The position numbers and the translations under genes were made by a program. Positions 1 to 6,283 of a DNA stretch of 10,851 bases are shown one piece after another. Position 1 is the stretch's first letter; each line of letters begins with the position of its first letter. Under the pieces are notes generated by a model, which worked only from the letters and a program-made list of their open reading frames with translations, made no database searches and was not told the DNA's origin. Source of the stretch: DATKRB01 sp036501425 (lineage in GTDB: Bacteria; Actinomycetota; Acidimicrobiia; Acidimicrobiales; RAAP-2); the NCBI GenBank assembly GCA_036501425.1, contig DASYAI010000015.1:1-10851 (forward strand), in the 5' to 3' direction.

Positions 1-463
1 GCACGGTCCGCAGCAGCTCCCCGTACGCCTGGGCGGGCGGCGTGCCGGGGGCCAGCTCGACCACCGAGATGCCCGAGCGCAACGGCGCCGGCAGCACCTT
101 CGTGACCATCCGCGCCGTCCCTCCGATCACCCCCGCGGTCCGCCTGCCTCCCAGCAGACCGACGGTCAGGGACCAGTGGGGGCTGCTCTGGGCGCGCAAG
201 TTCCGCACCGCTCCCACCAGCCCTCGGAGCTGGCTGGGCGTCACCAGCAGCAAGAAGGTAACGGCCGGGGTGGGGCCGTCGACCGCCGGGTCCTGCGGGG
301 GATCGGCCAGCCGGGCCCGGCGGTGCTCGTCGAGCCACCGGCGGTAGCGCTCGGGATCCTGCGCCGCGTCGGGCCCGAGGGGGGGGATCGGCCGCGGGGC
401 GAAGAGGATCCGCTCGGCCTCTTCGGGGCCCGAGGCAGCCGGCTGCGCTGCGACCCCGGTCAC
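1..463 (-). CDS. Divergent family 2 glycosyltransferase-like protein, N-terminal part (cut by window edge)
   Basis: Only the first 154 codons are present; the gene continues beyond base 1. I read it from the GTG at 463; an in-frame TTG at 472 is the alternative, and I see no good Shine-Dalgarno for either. Residues 38-47 (DPERYRRWLD) followed at about 66-101 by a hydrophobic strand, a helix (LRGLVGAVRNLRAQ) and SPHWSLTV match the opening of bacterial glycosyltransferase family 2 proteins, which run 'RYxxWl ... PxISVivPVYN ... L..aI.SvlaQtyphWELiivDDgS'. The usual acidic DDGS motif is not recognisable: VGLLGGRR stands where it is expected, so catalytic competence is uncertain. The gene starts 36 bases after the stop of the sigma-factor fusion on the same strand, so the two are probably co-transcribed. 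The fold assignment is by pattern only; a non-catalytic relative is equally possible. Confidence 0.55.
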   Translation of the reverse strand, partial: MTGVAAQPAASGPEEAERILFAPRPIPPLGPDAAQDPERYRRWLDEHRRARLADPPQDPAVDGPTPAVTFLLLVTPSQLRGLVGAVRNLRAQSSPHWSLTVGLLGGRRTAGVIGGTARMVTKVLPAPLRSGISVVELAPGTPPAQAYGELLRTV

Positions 464-499
464 GCCGCGCAATCTAGCGGGCTGCCGGACCGGTGGGGC

Positions 500-2839
500 T
501 CAGTACCAACCGACGTACAGGTGGAGCTGCTGGGTCACCGTCCGGCCGGCGCTGGTGGCGGTGACCGTCACCAGGATCGGCGGCTCGCCGAACCACCAGC
601 GGCTGCTCGACGTCCCGCTGATCAGGCCCTTGCCGCCACCCTGGTCGGTGAACCTCAACCCGGAGGGCAGCCCGGTGACCGACAGGCTGGGCGCCGGGAC
701 GCCCGACGCGGTGATCGTCACCGAGCACGCATGCCCGCAGAAGGCCCACGGCGAGGAGGTGATCTCGAGCGGGCCCGGCTGGGTGACGACCACGGAGATC
801 GGCAGGCTGACCTGCGGCCCGACGCCGTTGGTGGCCACCACCGTGACGGGGAAGCTGCCGGCGACCGAGGCCGAGGGGGTGCCGGCGATCACCGCGCTCC
901 CACCCCCTTGGTCGGAGAAGCTCAGCCCGGGCGGTAGCGGACCGGTCAACGCCAGGCTCGGTGCCGGCGACCCGGTGGCGGCGATGGCGAAGGACCCGGC
1001 CTCGCCGCTGTAGAAGGGGGCGGTGGGATTTGCGGTGATCGCCGGTGGGCTGACCACGGTGAGGGTAAGGGTCTGGGTGACCGCCCGCCCCGCCGCGGTG
1101 GCGCTGATCGACAGGGAGTAGGTGCCCGCCGTTCCGGCCCCGGGGGTGCCCCCCAGCACCGCGGTGCCGTTGTGCTGGTCGGTGAAAACGATGCCGGCCG
1201 GCAGGGCGCCGGCCTCGCTCAGCGCCGGGGTGGGCGAGCCGCTGACCCGCACGGTGAACGTGCCGGGCTGACCGGTGGCGAAGGAGACCGTGCCGGTCGA
1301 GGTGAACTTCGGCGGGCTGGTCGGTGTCGTGGTCGGTGGGGTGCTGCCAGCCGTCGCCGGGGTGGTGCTGGTGGTGCCGTGCGTCGACCCGCCGCCCGGC
1401 GTGCTCCCCGTCGTGCTCCCCGAGGACCCGGCGTGGCCCGCCGACAGCGCGGCCACCCCGGCCGAGAGGGCCGGTGTGCCGCTCGGCGTTGCGCCGGTCC
1501 CCCCGTTGCCGGGCGCGCCGGACCCGGACCCGCCGGCTCCGGGCCCAGTGGTCGTCGTCGACGGGGCAGTGGAGGTGCTGGCGGCCGAGCCATCCGAGCT
1601 GCCTGGGTCCCCCGACCCAGTCGAGCCGGCCGGGTCCGGCGTCCCGTCGCCCACCGCGACCCCGGCGGCGCTGTGGGCCGACATCGGGCTCGCGGTCGCC
1701 GGGGCGGCGCTCGTGGCGGCTCCGGGGAGCAGGGAGATCGGGACCGACGCGGCCAGGGCGGCGACGGTGGTGAGGCTGGTCGACGCGGCCGCCAGCACCG
1801 CGCCGACCGGCACGGCGCCGAGGGGCCCGACCATGAGGTGCGACACCCCGTCGGACAGGCGCTGGGCCAGCGCCACCCCCGAGCGCAGGGCCCCGGCCCC
1901 ACCCGGAGGGCGCGGCCCCCCCGCGCCTCCCCGACCCCCCGGGCCCCGTCGCTGGGTGCGTCGGGAATGGTCGGAGCGACCACCGGTCCGGCGCACCAGC
2001 CGGGGTCGGGCCTTGGCCGCGGTGGGCGGGACCCCGATGCGGTGCCGGGCCACCAGCAGCCCCAGCAGCCCGACCGGCGCCGCCCCGTAGGCGGCCCGCA
2101 CGGTGTGGTTGACCTCGCTGGCCTCGGCCAGCCGGGCCCGGCAGGCCGGGCAGTCGGCGGTGTGGTGGTCGACCATTGCCACCACCCGCACACTCGCCCG
2201 CCCGGCCAGGTAGATGCCGATCTTGTCCGTGCACGCCCGGCAGTCCGGGGGAGCCGACTCGCTGATCGTCGGGGTGATGAAGCGCAGCCGCAGCGATTCG
2301 CGGGCCCGGTGGAGCAGCTGGTGCAGAGCGTTGACGCTCAGGCCCAGGCTGGCCGCCACCTCGGCCGGCCCGACGCCTTGGACGTCGACCAGCAGCACCG
2401 CCTCGCGCTGGCGGTCGTCGAGCCGGCCGAGGGCGGCCATCGCCCGGCGGCCCTCCTCGGACTGCGAGAGCCGGTCCTCGGGGTTGTCCGCCTCGGGGGC
2501 GGCCAGCCCCAGCCCGTCGAGCTGGTCGTGGGACACCGGGGCCGTCCTGCCTTGGCGGCGCATCGCCTGCAGGGCCTCGTTGCGCACGCAGGCGGCCAGG
2601 TAAGAAGGGAACCGCTCCACCTGGCGGAGCCGGGGCAGGTTCCGGAAGGCCGACGCGAACCCGTCGACCGTGGCCTCCTCGGCGGCGGCGTGAGAGCGGG
2701 TCACCGAGCGGGCGACGCTCCAGGCGAAGCTACGGTGCCGGTCGAAGAGCTCGGTGAAGGCGTGCTGGTCACCGCGCTGGGCCGCTTCTACGCATTCGGC
2801 CAGCGTGGCCGCCTGCCACGCGCCGCCAGGATTCGCCAT
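500..2839 (-). CDS. ECF-type RNA polymerase sigma factor fused to zinc-finger anti-sigma-like segment, membrane span and three Ig-like repeats
   Basis: The protein has 779 residues. Residues about 15-97 form sigma region 2 (DGFASAFRNL, then FPSYLAACVRNEALQAMRR). Residues about 131-187 form sigma region 4 with a helix-turn-helix (LDDRQREAVLL, VAASLGLSVNALHQLLHRAR). Residues 200-233 carry Cys200-x2-Cys203 and then His226-x3-Cys230-x2-Cys233, the HxxxCxxC signature of zinc-binding anti-sigma (ZAS) domains. After a basic, Gly/Pro-rich stretch (265-320) comes a hydrophobic segment at about 337-373, the likely membrane span. A Ser/Thr/Pro/Gly stalk (375-510) leads to three repeats of about 90 residues resembling putative Ig (He_PIG) domains. 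Typical ECF factors have about 200 residues. Actinobacterial ECF groups with fused ZAS and extracellular domains are known (I recall ECF52/53), so the plan is plausible. I infer a membrane-tethered, self-inhibited sigma factor. Start: the ATG at 2839 has GAAGG four bases upstream and GGAGGG further out. Confidence 0.88.
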   Translation of the reverse strand: MANPGGAWQAATLAECVEAAQRGDQHAFTELFDRHRSFAWSVARSVTRSHAAAEEATVDGFASAFRNLPRLRQVERFPSYLAACVRNEALQAMRRQGRTAPVSHDQLDGLGLAAPEADNPEDRLSQSEEGRRAMAALGRLDDRQREAVLLVDVQGVGPAEVAASLGLSVNALHQLLHRARESLRLRFITPTISESAPPDCRACTDKIGIYLAGRASVRVVAMVDHHTADCPACRARLAEASEVNHTVRAAYGAAPVGLLGLLVARHRIGVPPTAAKARPRLVRRTGGRSDHSRRTQRRGPGGRGGAGGPRPPGGAGALRSGVALAQRLSDGVSHLMVGPLGAVPVGAVLAAASTSLTTVAALAASVPISLLPGAATSAAPATASPMSAHSAAGVAVGDGTPDPAGSTGSGDPGSSDGSAASTSTAPSTTTTGPGAGGSGSGAPGNGGTGATPSGTPALSAGVAALSAGHAGSSGSTTGSTPGGGSTHGTTSTTPATAGSTPPTTTPTSPPKFTSTGTVSFATGQPGTFTVRVSGSPTPALSEAGALPAGIVFTDQHNGTAVLGGTPGAGTAGTYSLSISATAAGRAVTQTLTLTVVSPPAITANPTAPFYSGEAGSFAIAATGSPAPSLALTGPLPPGLSFSDQGGGSAVIAGTPSASVAGSFPVTVVATNGVGPQVSLPISVVVTQPGPLEITSSPWAFCGHACSVTITASGVPAPSLSVTGLPSGLRFTDQGGGKGLISGTSSSRWWFGEPPILVTVTATSAGRTVTQQLHLYVGWY
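509..1312 (-). repeat. Three tandem Ig-like repeats encoded in the sigma fusion
   Basis: The repeats cover residues about 510-597, 598-687 and 688-777. Each has the core 'sG.P.P.L...G.LP.Gl.F.DQ..G.a.i.GTp....G......v.At...G'. Copies 1 and 2 are close. Copy 3 departs: it contains a CGHAC pair (Cys701, Cys705) and a Trp-Trp insertion near residue 748. Repeats of this type occur in secreted or surface-exposed adhesion and carbohydrate-binding proteins, which fits an extracytoplasmic position after the membrane span. Confidence 0.8.
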
Positions 2840-2870
2840 CGAGCCTTCGCTCTTTCCCTCCGCCGGGATC

Positions 2871-2896
2871 GGTCAGCCTCCGCCAGGCGGCTGACC
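2871..2896. promoter_or_regulatory. 26-base palindrome between promoter and start of the sigma fusion gene
   Basis: GGTCAGCC at 2871-2878 and GGCTGACC at 2889-2896 are perfect 8-base inverted arms around a 10-base centre. The element lies just downstream of the proposed -10 box (2904-2909), so it would overlap or immediately follow the transcription start. It is either an operator at +1 or a 5' hairpin in the mRNA leader. The arms are visible in the sequence; the role is inferred. Confidence 0.5.
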
Positions 2897-2903
2897 AGCA
2901 CCG

Positions 2904-2932
2904 ACACTACTAGAGGGCGACCCAGGCCCCAA
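2904..2932 (-). promoter_or_regulatory. Candidate promoter of the sigma fusion gene
   Basis: On the minus strand TTGGGG (2927-2932) is separated by 17 bases from TAGTGT (2904-2909). This is a housekeeping-type -35/-10 pair with optimal spacing and a TANNNT -10. Transcription would start near 2897, giving a leader of about 57 bases. No GGAAC-type ECF -35 was seen here, so autoregulation by the encoded factor is not apparent. Confidence 0.45.
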
Positions 2933-2991
2933 ATGCCCCGGGCGGCTCGGACCGGGGTCTGCGCCCGGGCCCGATTAGGGCAGTGAGGCGG

Positions 2992-3405
2992 TCAGAGCGG
3001 CGGGAGCGGCACGAAGGACCCGGCCTCGTCGCTGAGCGAACCGACCCGCCACAGGGCGCACGTGAGGCGCAGCGGGGCGCGGTCGGTCGCCCACCTCCGC
3101 AGGAGCTCCTCCACGTTGTCGAGGATCCACACCTGGTCCTCGGAGGGAAGGTAGGCGAAGCTGCTCTCGACCAGCTCCTCGGTCATGATGTCGCGGGGCG
3201 CCGCGGTCATCGGGTCGGTCGTCCAGCCCCGGCCGCCCTTCAGCAGCAGGTAGAACTCGCTCTCGTAGCGCAGGACCGTCTGGATCGTGGCCCCGTGCAC
3301 GTCGCAATAGAGGTCCGGGTCACCGGGCCCGGCGATCTCGTCGGTCGCCCCCGGCGTGAGCCGGCCCCCGTCCGCCCACGAGCGCAACGTCTGTCCCTTG
3401 TCCAC
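2992..3405 (-). CDS. Hypothetical protein, 137 residues
   Basis: I do not recognise the family. The protein is soluble and mixed alpha/beta in appearance, with no signal peptide or membrane segment. Notable stretches are YCDVHGATIQTVLRYESEFYLLLKGG near the middle (positions about 34-58 from the chosen start), a Trp-containing WILDNVEELLRRWA helix, and a Pro-rich end (FVPLPPL). Start choice: AGAAGG lies directly against a GTG at 3414 but 9 bases before the in-frame GTG at 3405, so I prefer 3405; beginning at 3414 would add three residues. The gene is divergent from the WhiB-like gene and ends about 150 bases before the start of the sigma fusion gene, with that gene's promoter between them. Codon use matches its neighbours. 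The length and clean reading frame support a real gene; no function can be given. Confidence 0.7.
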   Translation of the reverse strand: MDKGQTLRSWADGGRLTPGATDEIAGPGDPDLYCDVHGATIQTVLRYESEFYLLLKGGRGWTTDPMTAAPRDIMTEELVESSFAYLPSEDQVWILDNVEELLRRWATDRAPLRLTCALWRVGSLSDEAGSFVPLPPL

Positions 3406-3544
3406 CGCAGCCACCCTTCTTGGTCGTCCGCCGGCCTCCGCCGGCCAGCGGTTTCGTGCTCAAGATGCGGGACGGGCCGTCCTCTTACGCGCCGCCGGGA
3501 CTTTTCGCGCTCCGCCCACCCTCGACATTGGTGGGACCGACCCG

Positions 3545-3550
3545 CACATT
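3545..3550 (+). promoter_or_regulatory. Weak candidate -10 box upstream of the WhiB-like gene
   Basis: TCGACA (3522-3527) lies 17 bases before CACATT (3545-3550). The -35 is one mismatch from consensus but the -10 is poor. If it is used, the leader would be about 85-90 bases and would include CGCGTAAG at 3563-3570, the inverted partner of CTTACGCG at 3484-3491. This is a low-confidence call made because no better promoter is visible in the 238-base divergent region. Confidence 0.2.
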
Positions 3551-3631
3551 TCTGCCGCGGTTCGCGTAAGTGGGGGGCGGCAGCCGCATCTCGTCCCACA
3601 GACAGAGGGGCGGCCAGCGGGTCGCCGGCGC

Positions 3632-3637
3632 AGGAGG
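3632..3637 (+). promoter_or_regulatory. Ribosome binding site fixing the WhiB-like start
   Basis: A perfect AGGAGG lies six bases before the ATG at 3644. The same frame is open upstream to 3356, but that stretch is Arg/Pro-rich, overlaps the divergent gene and has no comparable site, so the ATG at 3644 is the start. Confidence 0.85.
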
Positions 3638-3643
3638 CGACTG

Positions 3644-4507
3644 ATGGCGACCACGACGCACACCCCGCACGAGCAGACGGCCGCCGGGCCGGTGCCGGTG
3701 GAGACGGCCGCCGGGCCGGTGGCCACCAGGACCGGCGGGGGCGCCCGCCGGCACCGATCTCGAGCGGCCCTGGTGCCGGCGGCAGTGGATCTGAGCACGC
3801 TCGACTTCTCGCTGGTCGTACCGGGCGGTGGCCCGGAGTTCGCGCCGGCGCCCCTGCGCCGGACCGGGATCTCGAGCGGCTCGCACCTCCAAGAGGTGCC
3901 GCCGGTGGGATCGTGGGCGGCCCAGGGGGCCTGCCGGCACCGGACCGAGCTGTTCTTTCCGGTGCGGGGCCAGCGGCCCCAGGCCGCCCTCGACCTGTGC
4001 GCCCAGTGCCCGGTGGTCGAGCCGTGCCTCGCCTACGGCCTCGACCATGCCGCGCAGCTCGGCGTGCTGGGCGGCATGACCGTCGAGGAGCGTCGCCGGG
4101 TCCGCTCGGCCACCAAGGCGGCCATCCGGGCCGCCCGGGGGACCGAGGGGTACCCCCTGCTCGCCGTGCTGGCGGACCTGGCCCGGCACCCGGTGCGCAC
4201 CTGGGGGGAGATCGCTCGCGGCGACGCCGACACGGTGGTCCAGCTGGCGTTCGAGCTGGGCGCCGGATGGCACGCGCTGCCGCCGGGCCGGTGGGAGTTC
4301 GACGTCGAGCTGGGCGACGGGCCGGCGTTGCGCGCCCGGCTGGTCGAGCGCGACGTCTCGATGGCCTTCCGGATCGACGATCCGGCGATCTCCGGGGAGC
4401 ACATCGACGATCCGGACCCTGACGACGACACCGACGAGACCGACGACGTCGGCGAGGACCCCGGCGCGGCGACCGCCGAGATCGAGGAGCAGTTCGCGGT
4501 CGGTTGA
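3644..4507 (+). CDS. WhiB-family iron-sulfur transcriptional regulator with long N- and C-terminal extensions
   Basis: The protein has 287 residues; WhiB proteins usually have about 80-130. The Wbl core spans residues about 88-155: GSWAAQGAC (Cys97), FFP, then DLCAQCPVVEPC (Cys119, Cys122, Cys128), giving C-x21-C-x2-C-x5-C, the four ligands of the [4Fe-4S] cluster. GVLGGMTVEERRRVR (140-154) follows; the usual G[V/I]WGG turn has Leu in place of Trp. Wbl proteins normally bind region 4 of the primary sigma factor and tune transcription in response to redox or nitric oxide. The first 87 residues are low-complexity with a 9-residue duplication. Residues 155-250 are an unrecognised domain (WGEIARGDADTVVQLAFELG and a beta-rich part), and the tail (251-287) is strongly acidic. 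The gene is divergent from the hypothetical gene ending at 2992, and the aminotransferase starts 60 bases downstream. Confidence 0.9.
   Translation: MATTTHTPHEQTAAGPVPVETAAGPVATRTGGGARRHRSRAALVPAAVDLSTLDFSLVVPGGGPEFAPAPLRRTGISSGSHLQEVPPVGSWAAQGACRHRTELFFPVRGQRPQAALDLCAQCPVVEPCLAYGLDHAAQLGVLGGMTVEERRRVRSATKAAIRAARGTEGYPLLAVLADLARHPVRTWGEIARGDADTVVQLAFELGAGWHALPPGRWEFDVELGDGPALRARLVERDVSMAFRIDDPAISGEHIDDPDPDDDTDETDDVGEDPGAATAEIEEQFAVG
3675..3721 (+). repeat. 27-base tandem duplication inside the WhiB-like gene
   Basis: A 20-base identical block occurs at 3675-3694 and again at 3702-3721, an offset of 27 bases. It duplicates nine residues in frame (TAAGPVPVE / TAAGPVATR) in the disordered N-terminal extension, and probably arose by slippage. 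Confidence 0.8.
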
Positions 4508-4567
4508 CCCATCGCCGTCCGCCCGTTCCCCGCTGGCGCGGCGGCCGGGCGCCTGGCACCATGCGGT

Positions 4568-5665
4568 GTGCCCATCCCCAGCCGACTGCTGATGGGCCCG
4601 GGGCCGTCGAACCCCTATCCCGAAGTCACCGGCGCGCTGGTCCAGCCGCTGCTCGGCCATCTCGATCCGGCGTTCCTGCAGATCCTCGACGAGACCATGG
4701 CCCGCCTGCGGGCGGTGTTCCGGACCTCCAACGCGCTCACCCTGCCGCTGAGCGGCACCGGCTCGGCCGGCATGGAGGCGGCCCTGGTGAACTTCGTGAA
4801 TCCGGGCGACCCGGTCGTCGTCGGGGTGAACGGGCTCTTCGGCGAGCGCATGTGCGAGGTGGCCTGGCGCTTGGGGGCCGAGGTCACCACCGTCGAGGCC
4901 CCCTGGGGCCAGCCCCTCGACCCGCGGGCCGTCCTCGCCGCCCACCCTGCCCCGGCGATCATCGCCGTGGTGCACGCCGAGACCTCCACCGGGGTGCGCA
5001 ACGACATCGAGCCGATCGGGGCCGGCAAGGGGGACGCCCTGCTGGTCGTCGACATGGTCACCTCGCTCGGGGGCATCGCGGTGGCGGTCGACGAGTGGCA
5101 GGTGGACGTCGCCTACAGCGCCACCCAGAAGTGCCTCGGCGTCCCCCCGGGGCTCGCCCCGATCACCGTGTCGCCCCGGGCCCGGGCCAACCTGGTGGAC
5201 CGGCCGTCGAGCTGGTACCTCGACCTCGGGCTGCTGGCCGCCTACGTCGACCCGGGCAGCGGCGGCCGGGTGTACCACCACACCGCCCCGGTGACGATGA
5301 TCGGCGCCCTCCACGCCGGGCTGGGCGCCGTGCTGGCCGAGGGGCTCGACGCGGTGTGGGCCCGGCACGAGGAGTGCGGCTGGCTGCTGCGGCGGGGACT
5401 CGAGGACCTCGGTCTGGCCTTGTTCGCCGACGAGGGCCACCGGCTGCCCCAGTTGACCACCGTCGTGGTGCCCGACGACCTGCCGCCGGGGATCGACGAG
5501 GCGGGATGCCGGCGACGGTTGCTCGAGCGCTACGGGATCGAGATCGGTGGCGGAGCGGGGCAATTGGCGGGCAAGATCTGGCGGATCGGTTGTATGGGTC
5601 ACACGGCCCGACCGGGGAACGTCGTGGCGCTCCTCGGGGCCCTTGCGGAGGTGCTCGAACGATGA
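4568..5665 (+). CDS. Class V aminotransferase, alanine/serine-glyoxylate aminotransferase type
   Basis: The enzyme has 365 residues, a normal length for the family, and is PLP-dependent and cytosolic. The family transfers an amino group between an amino acid (Ala or Ser) and glyoxylate or a related oxo acid. Visible motifs are MGPGPSNPYPEV (9-20), GHLDPAF (30-36), SGTGSAGMEAAL (62-73) for PLP phosphate binding, HAETSTG (136-142), VVDMVTSLGG with Asp162 contacting the pyridine nitrogen, and SATQKCLG with Lys188 as the Schiff-base lysine. The C-terminal Arg in WRIGCMGH is the usual carboxylate-binding position. The GTG at 4568 gives the conserved N-terminus; there is no clear Shine-Dalgarno, and a leaderless start behind CACCAT (4557-4562) is possible but weak. 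The 3' end overlaps the next gene by ATGA. Substrate specificity (alanine, serine, aspartate or an aminophosphonate) cannot be read from the sequence. Confidence 0.9.
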   Translation: MPIPSRLLMGPGPSNPYPEVTGALVQPLLGHLDPAFLQILDETMARLRAVFRTSNALTLPLSGTGSAGMEAALVNFVNPGDPVVVGVNGLFGERMCEVAWRLGAEVTTVEAPWGQPLDPRAVLAAHPAPAIIAVVHAETSTGVRNDIEPIGAGKGDALLVVDMVTSLGGIAVAVDEWQVDVAYSATQKCLGVPPGLAPITVSPRARANLVDRPSSWYLDLGLLAAYVDPGSGGRVYHHTAPVTMIGALHAGLGAVLAEGLDAVWARHEECGWLLRRGLEDLGLALFADEGHRLPQLTTVVVPDDLPPGIDEAGCRRRLLERYGIEIGGGAGQLAGKIWRIGCMGHTARPGNVVALLGALAEVLER

Positions 5666-6282
5666 CGGCCAGCCGGGTCCACTCGTCGCCGCTTCAGTTG
5701 ACCGGCCGGCGCATCGTCCTGCGGACGCTCACCGATGCCGACTACCCCGAGTGGTACGAGGTCCGTACCCGCTGCCGGGACTGGTTGGTGCGGTGGGAGC
5801 CTCGCCCCAAGGGTGCCCCGCTGCCCTCGGAGGACCGGGGCAGCTTCGCCGCCCGGTGCGCCATCCGCGAGCGGGAGCGGCAGCTGGGCACCGGGTACGG
5901 GTTCGGCATCTTCACCGACCGCTTCGTCGGCGAGGTCACCTTGTCGTCGATCCAGCGCGGACCGTTCCAGACCGCCTCGATCGGCTACTGGGTCGACGAG
6001 GCGATGGCCGGCCGGGGCCTGGTGCCCGAGGCGGTGGCCCTGACCCTCCAGTTCTCCTTCGAGGCGCTGGCCCTGCACCGGATCGAGATCTCGATCATCC
6101 CCCGCAACCAACCGAGCCGCCGGGTGGTCGAGAAGCTGGGCGTCCGTCTGGAGGGGATCGCCGAGCGGTTCCTCGAGATCGACGGGGTCTGGGAGGACCA
6201 CTGCCGCTACGCCATGACCTCCGAGGAGTGGGAGGTCCGGCGAGACGAGCTGGTGCGGGCCTGGCTGGGCCGCCAGCGCTGA
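5662..6282 (+). CDS. GNAT N-acetyltransferase, RimJ/RimL type
   Basis: The protein has 206 residues. It begins with LTGRRIVLRTLTDADYPEWYEV (13-34), the standard opening of RimJ/RimL-like GNAT proteins, which move an acetyl group from acetyl-CoA to an N-terminal or small-molecule amine. The acetyl-CoA loop is in IGYWVDEAMAGRGLVPEA (107-124, R-G-x-x-x-E form), followed by ALHRIEISIIPRN (137-149) and the N-x-x-S-x-x-V-x-E-K-L-G helix (149-160). The start is the ATG at 5662, which overlaps the aminotransferase stop in ATGA; GGAGG at 5647-5651 lies 10 bases upstream. The two genes are therefore translationally coupled. The gene runs tail to tail into the glycosyltransferase on the other strand with one base between the stop codons. 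The true acceptor (ribosomal protein, antibiotic or metabolite) is unknown. Confidence 0.88.
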   Translation: MTASRVHSSPLQLTGRRIVLRTLTDADYPEWYEVRTRCRDWLVRWEPRPKGAPLPSEDRGSFAARCAIRERERQLGTGYGFGIFTDRFVGEVTLSSIQRGPFQTASIGYWVDEAMAGRGLVPEAVALTLQFSFEALALHRIEISIIPRNQPSRRVVEKLGVRLEGIAERFLEIDGVWEDHCRYAMTSEEWEVRRDELVRAWLGRQR

Positions 6283-6283
6283 C

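Noticed and set aside
474..2234. Long minus-strand frame overlapping the sigma fusion
   Set aside because: Arg/Gly/Pro-rich translation typical of an off-frame reading of a high-GC gene; the other frame has clear sigma, ZAS and Ig motifs.
1172..2986. Long plus-strand frame opposite the sigma fusion
   Set aside because: Low-complexity Arg/Gly/Ala translation with no domains; it is the antisense shadow of the recognised gene.
3356..3643. N-terminal extension of the WhiB-like gene
   Set aside because: The frame is open, but it overlaps the divergent gene, is Arg-rich and lacks a ribosome binding site, whereas a perfect AGGAGG precedes the ATG at 3644.
3675..3721. Possible CRISPR or mobile-element repeat
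   Set aside because: Only two in-frame copies of nine residues, no spacers and no terminal repeats; simple coding duplication.
3485..5602. 705-codon minus-strand frame across the WhiB-like and aminotransferase genes
   Set aside because: It runs antisense to two genes with intact catalytic or cluster motifs and has no recognisable domain; long antisense frames are expected at this GC content.
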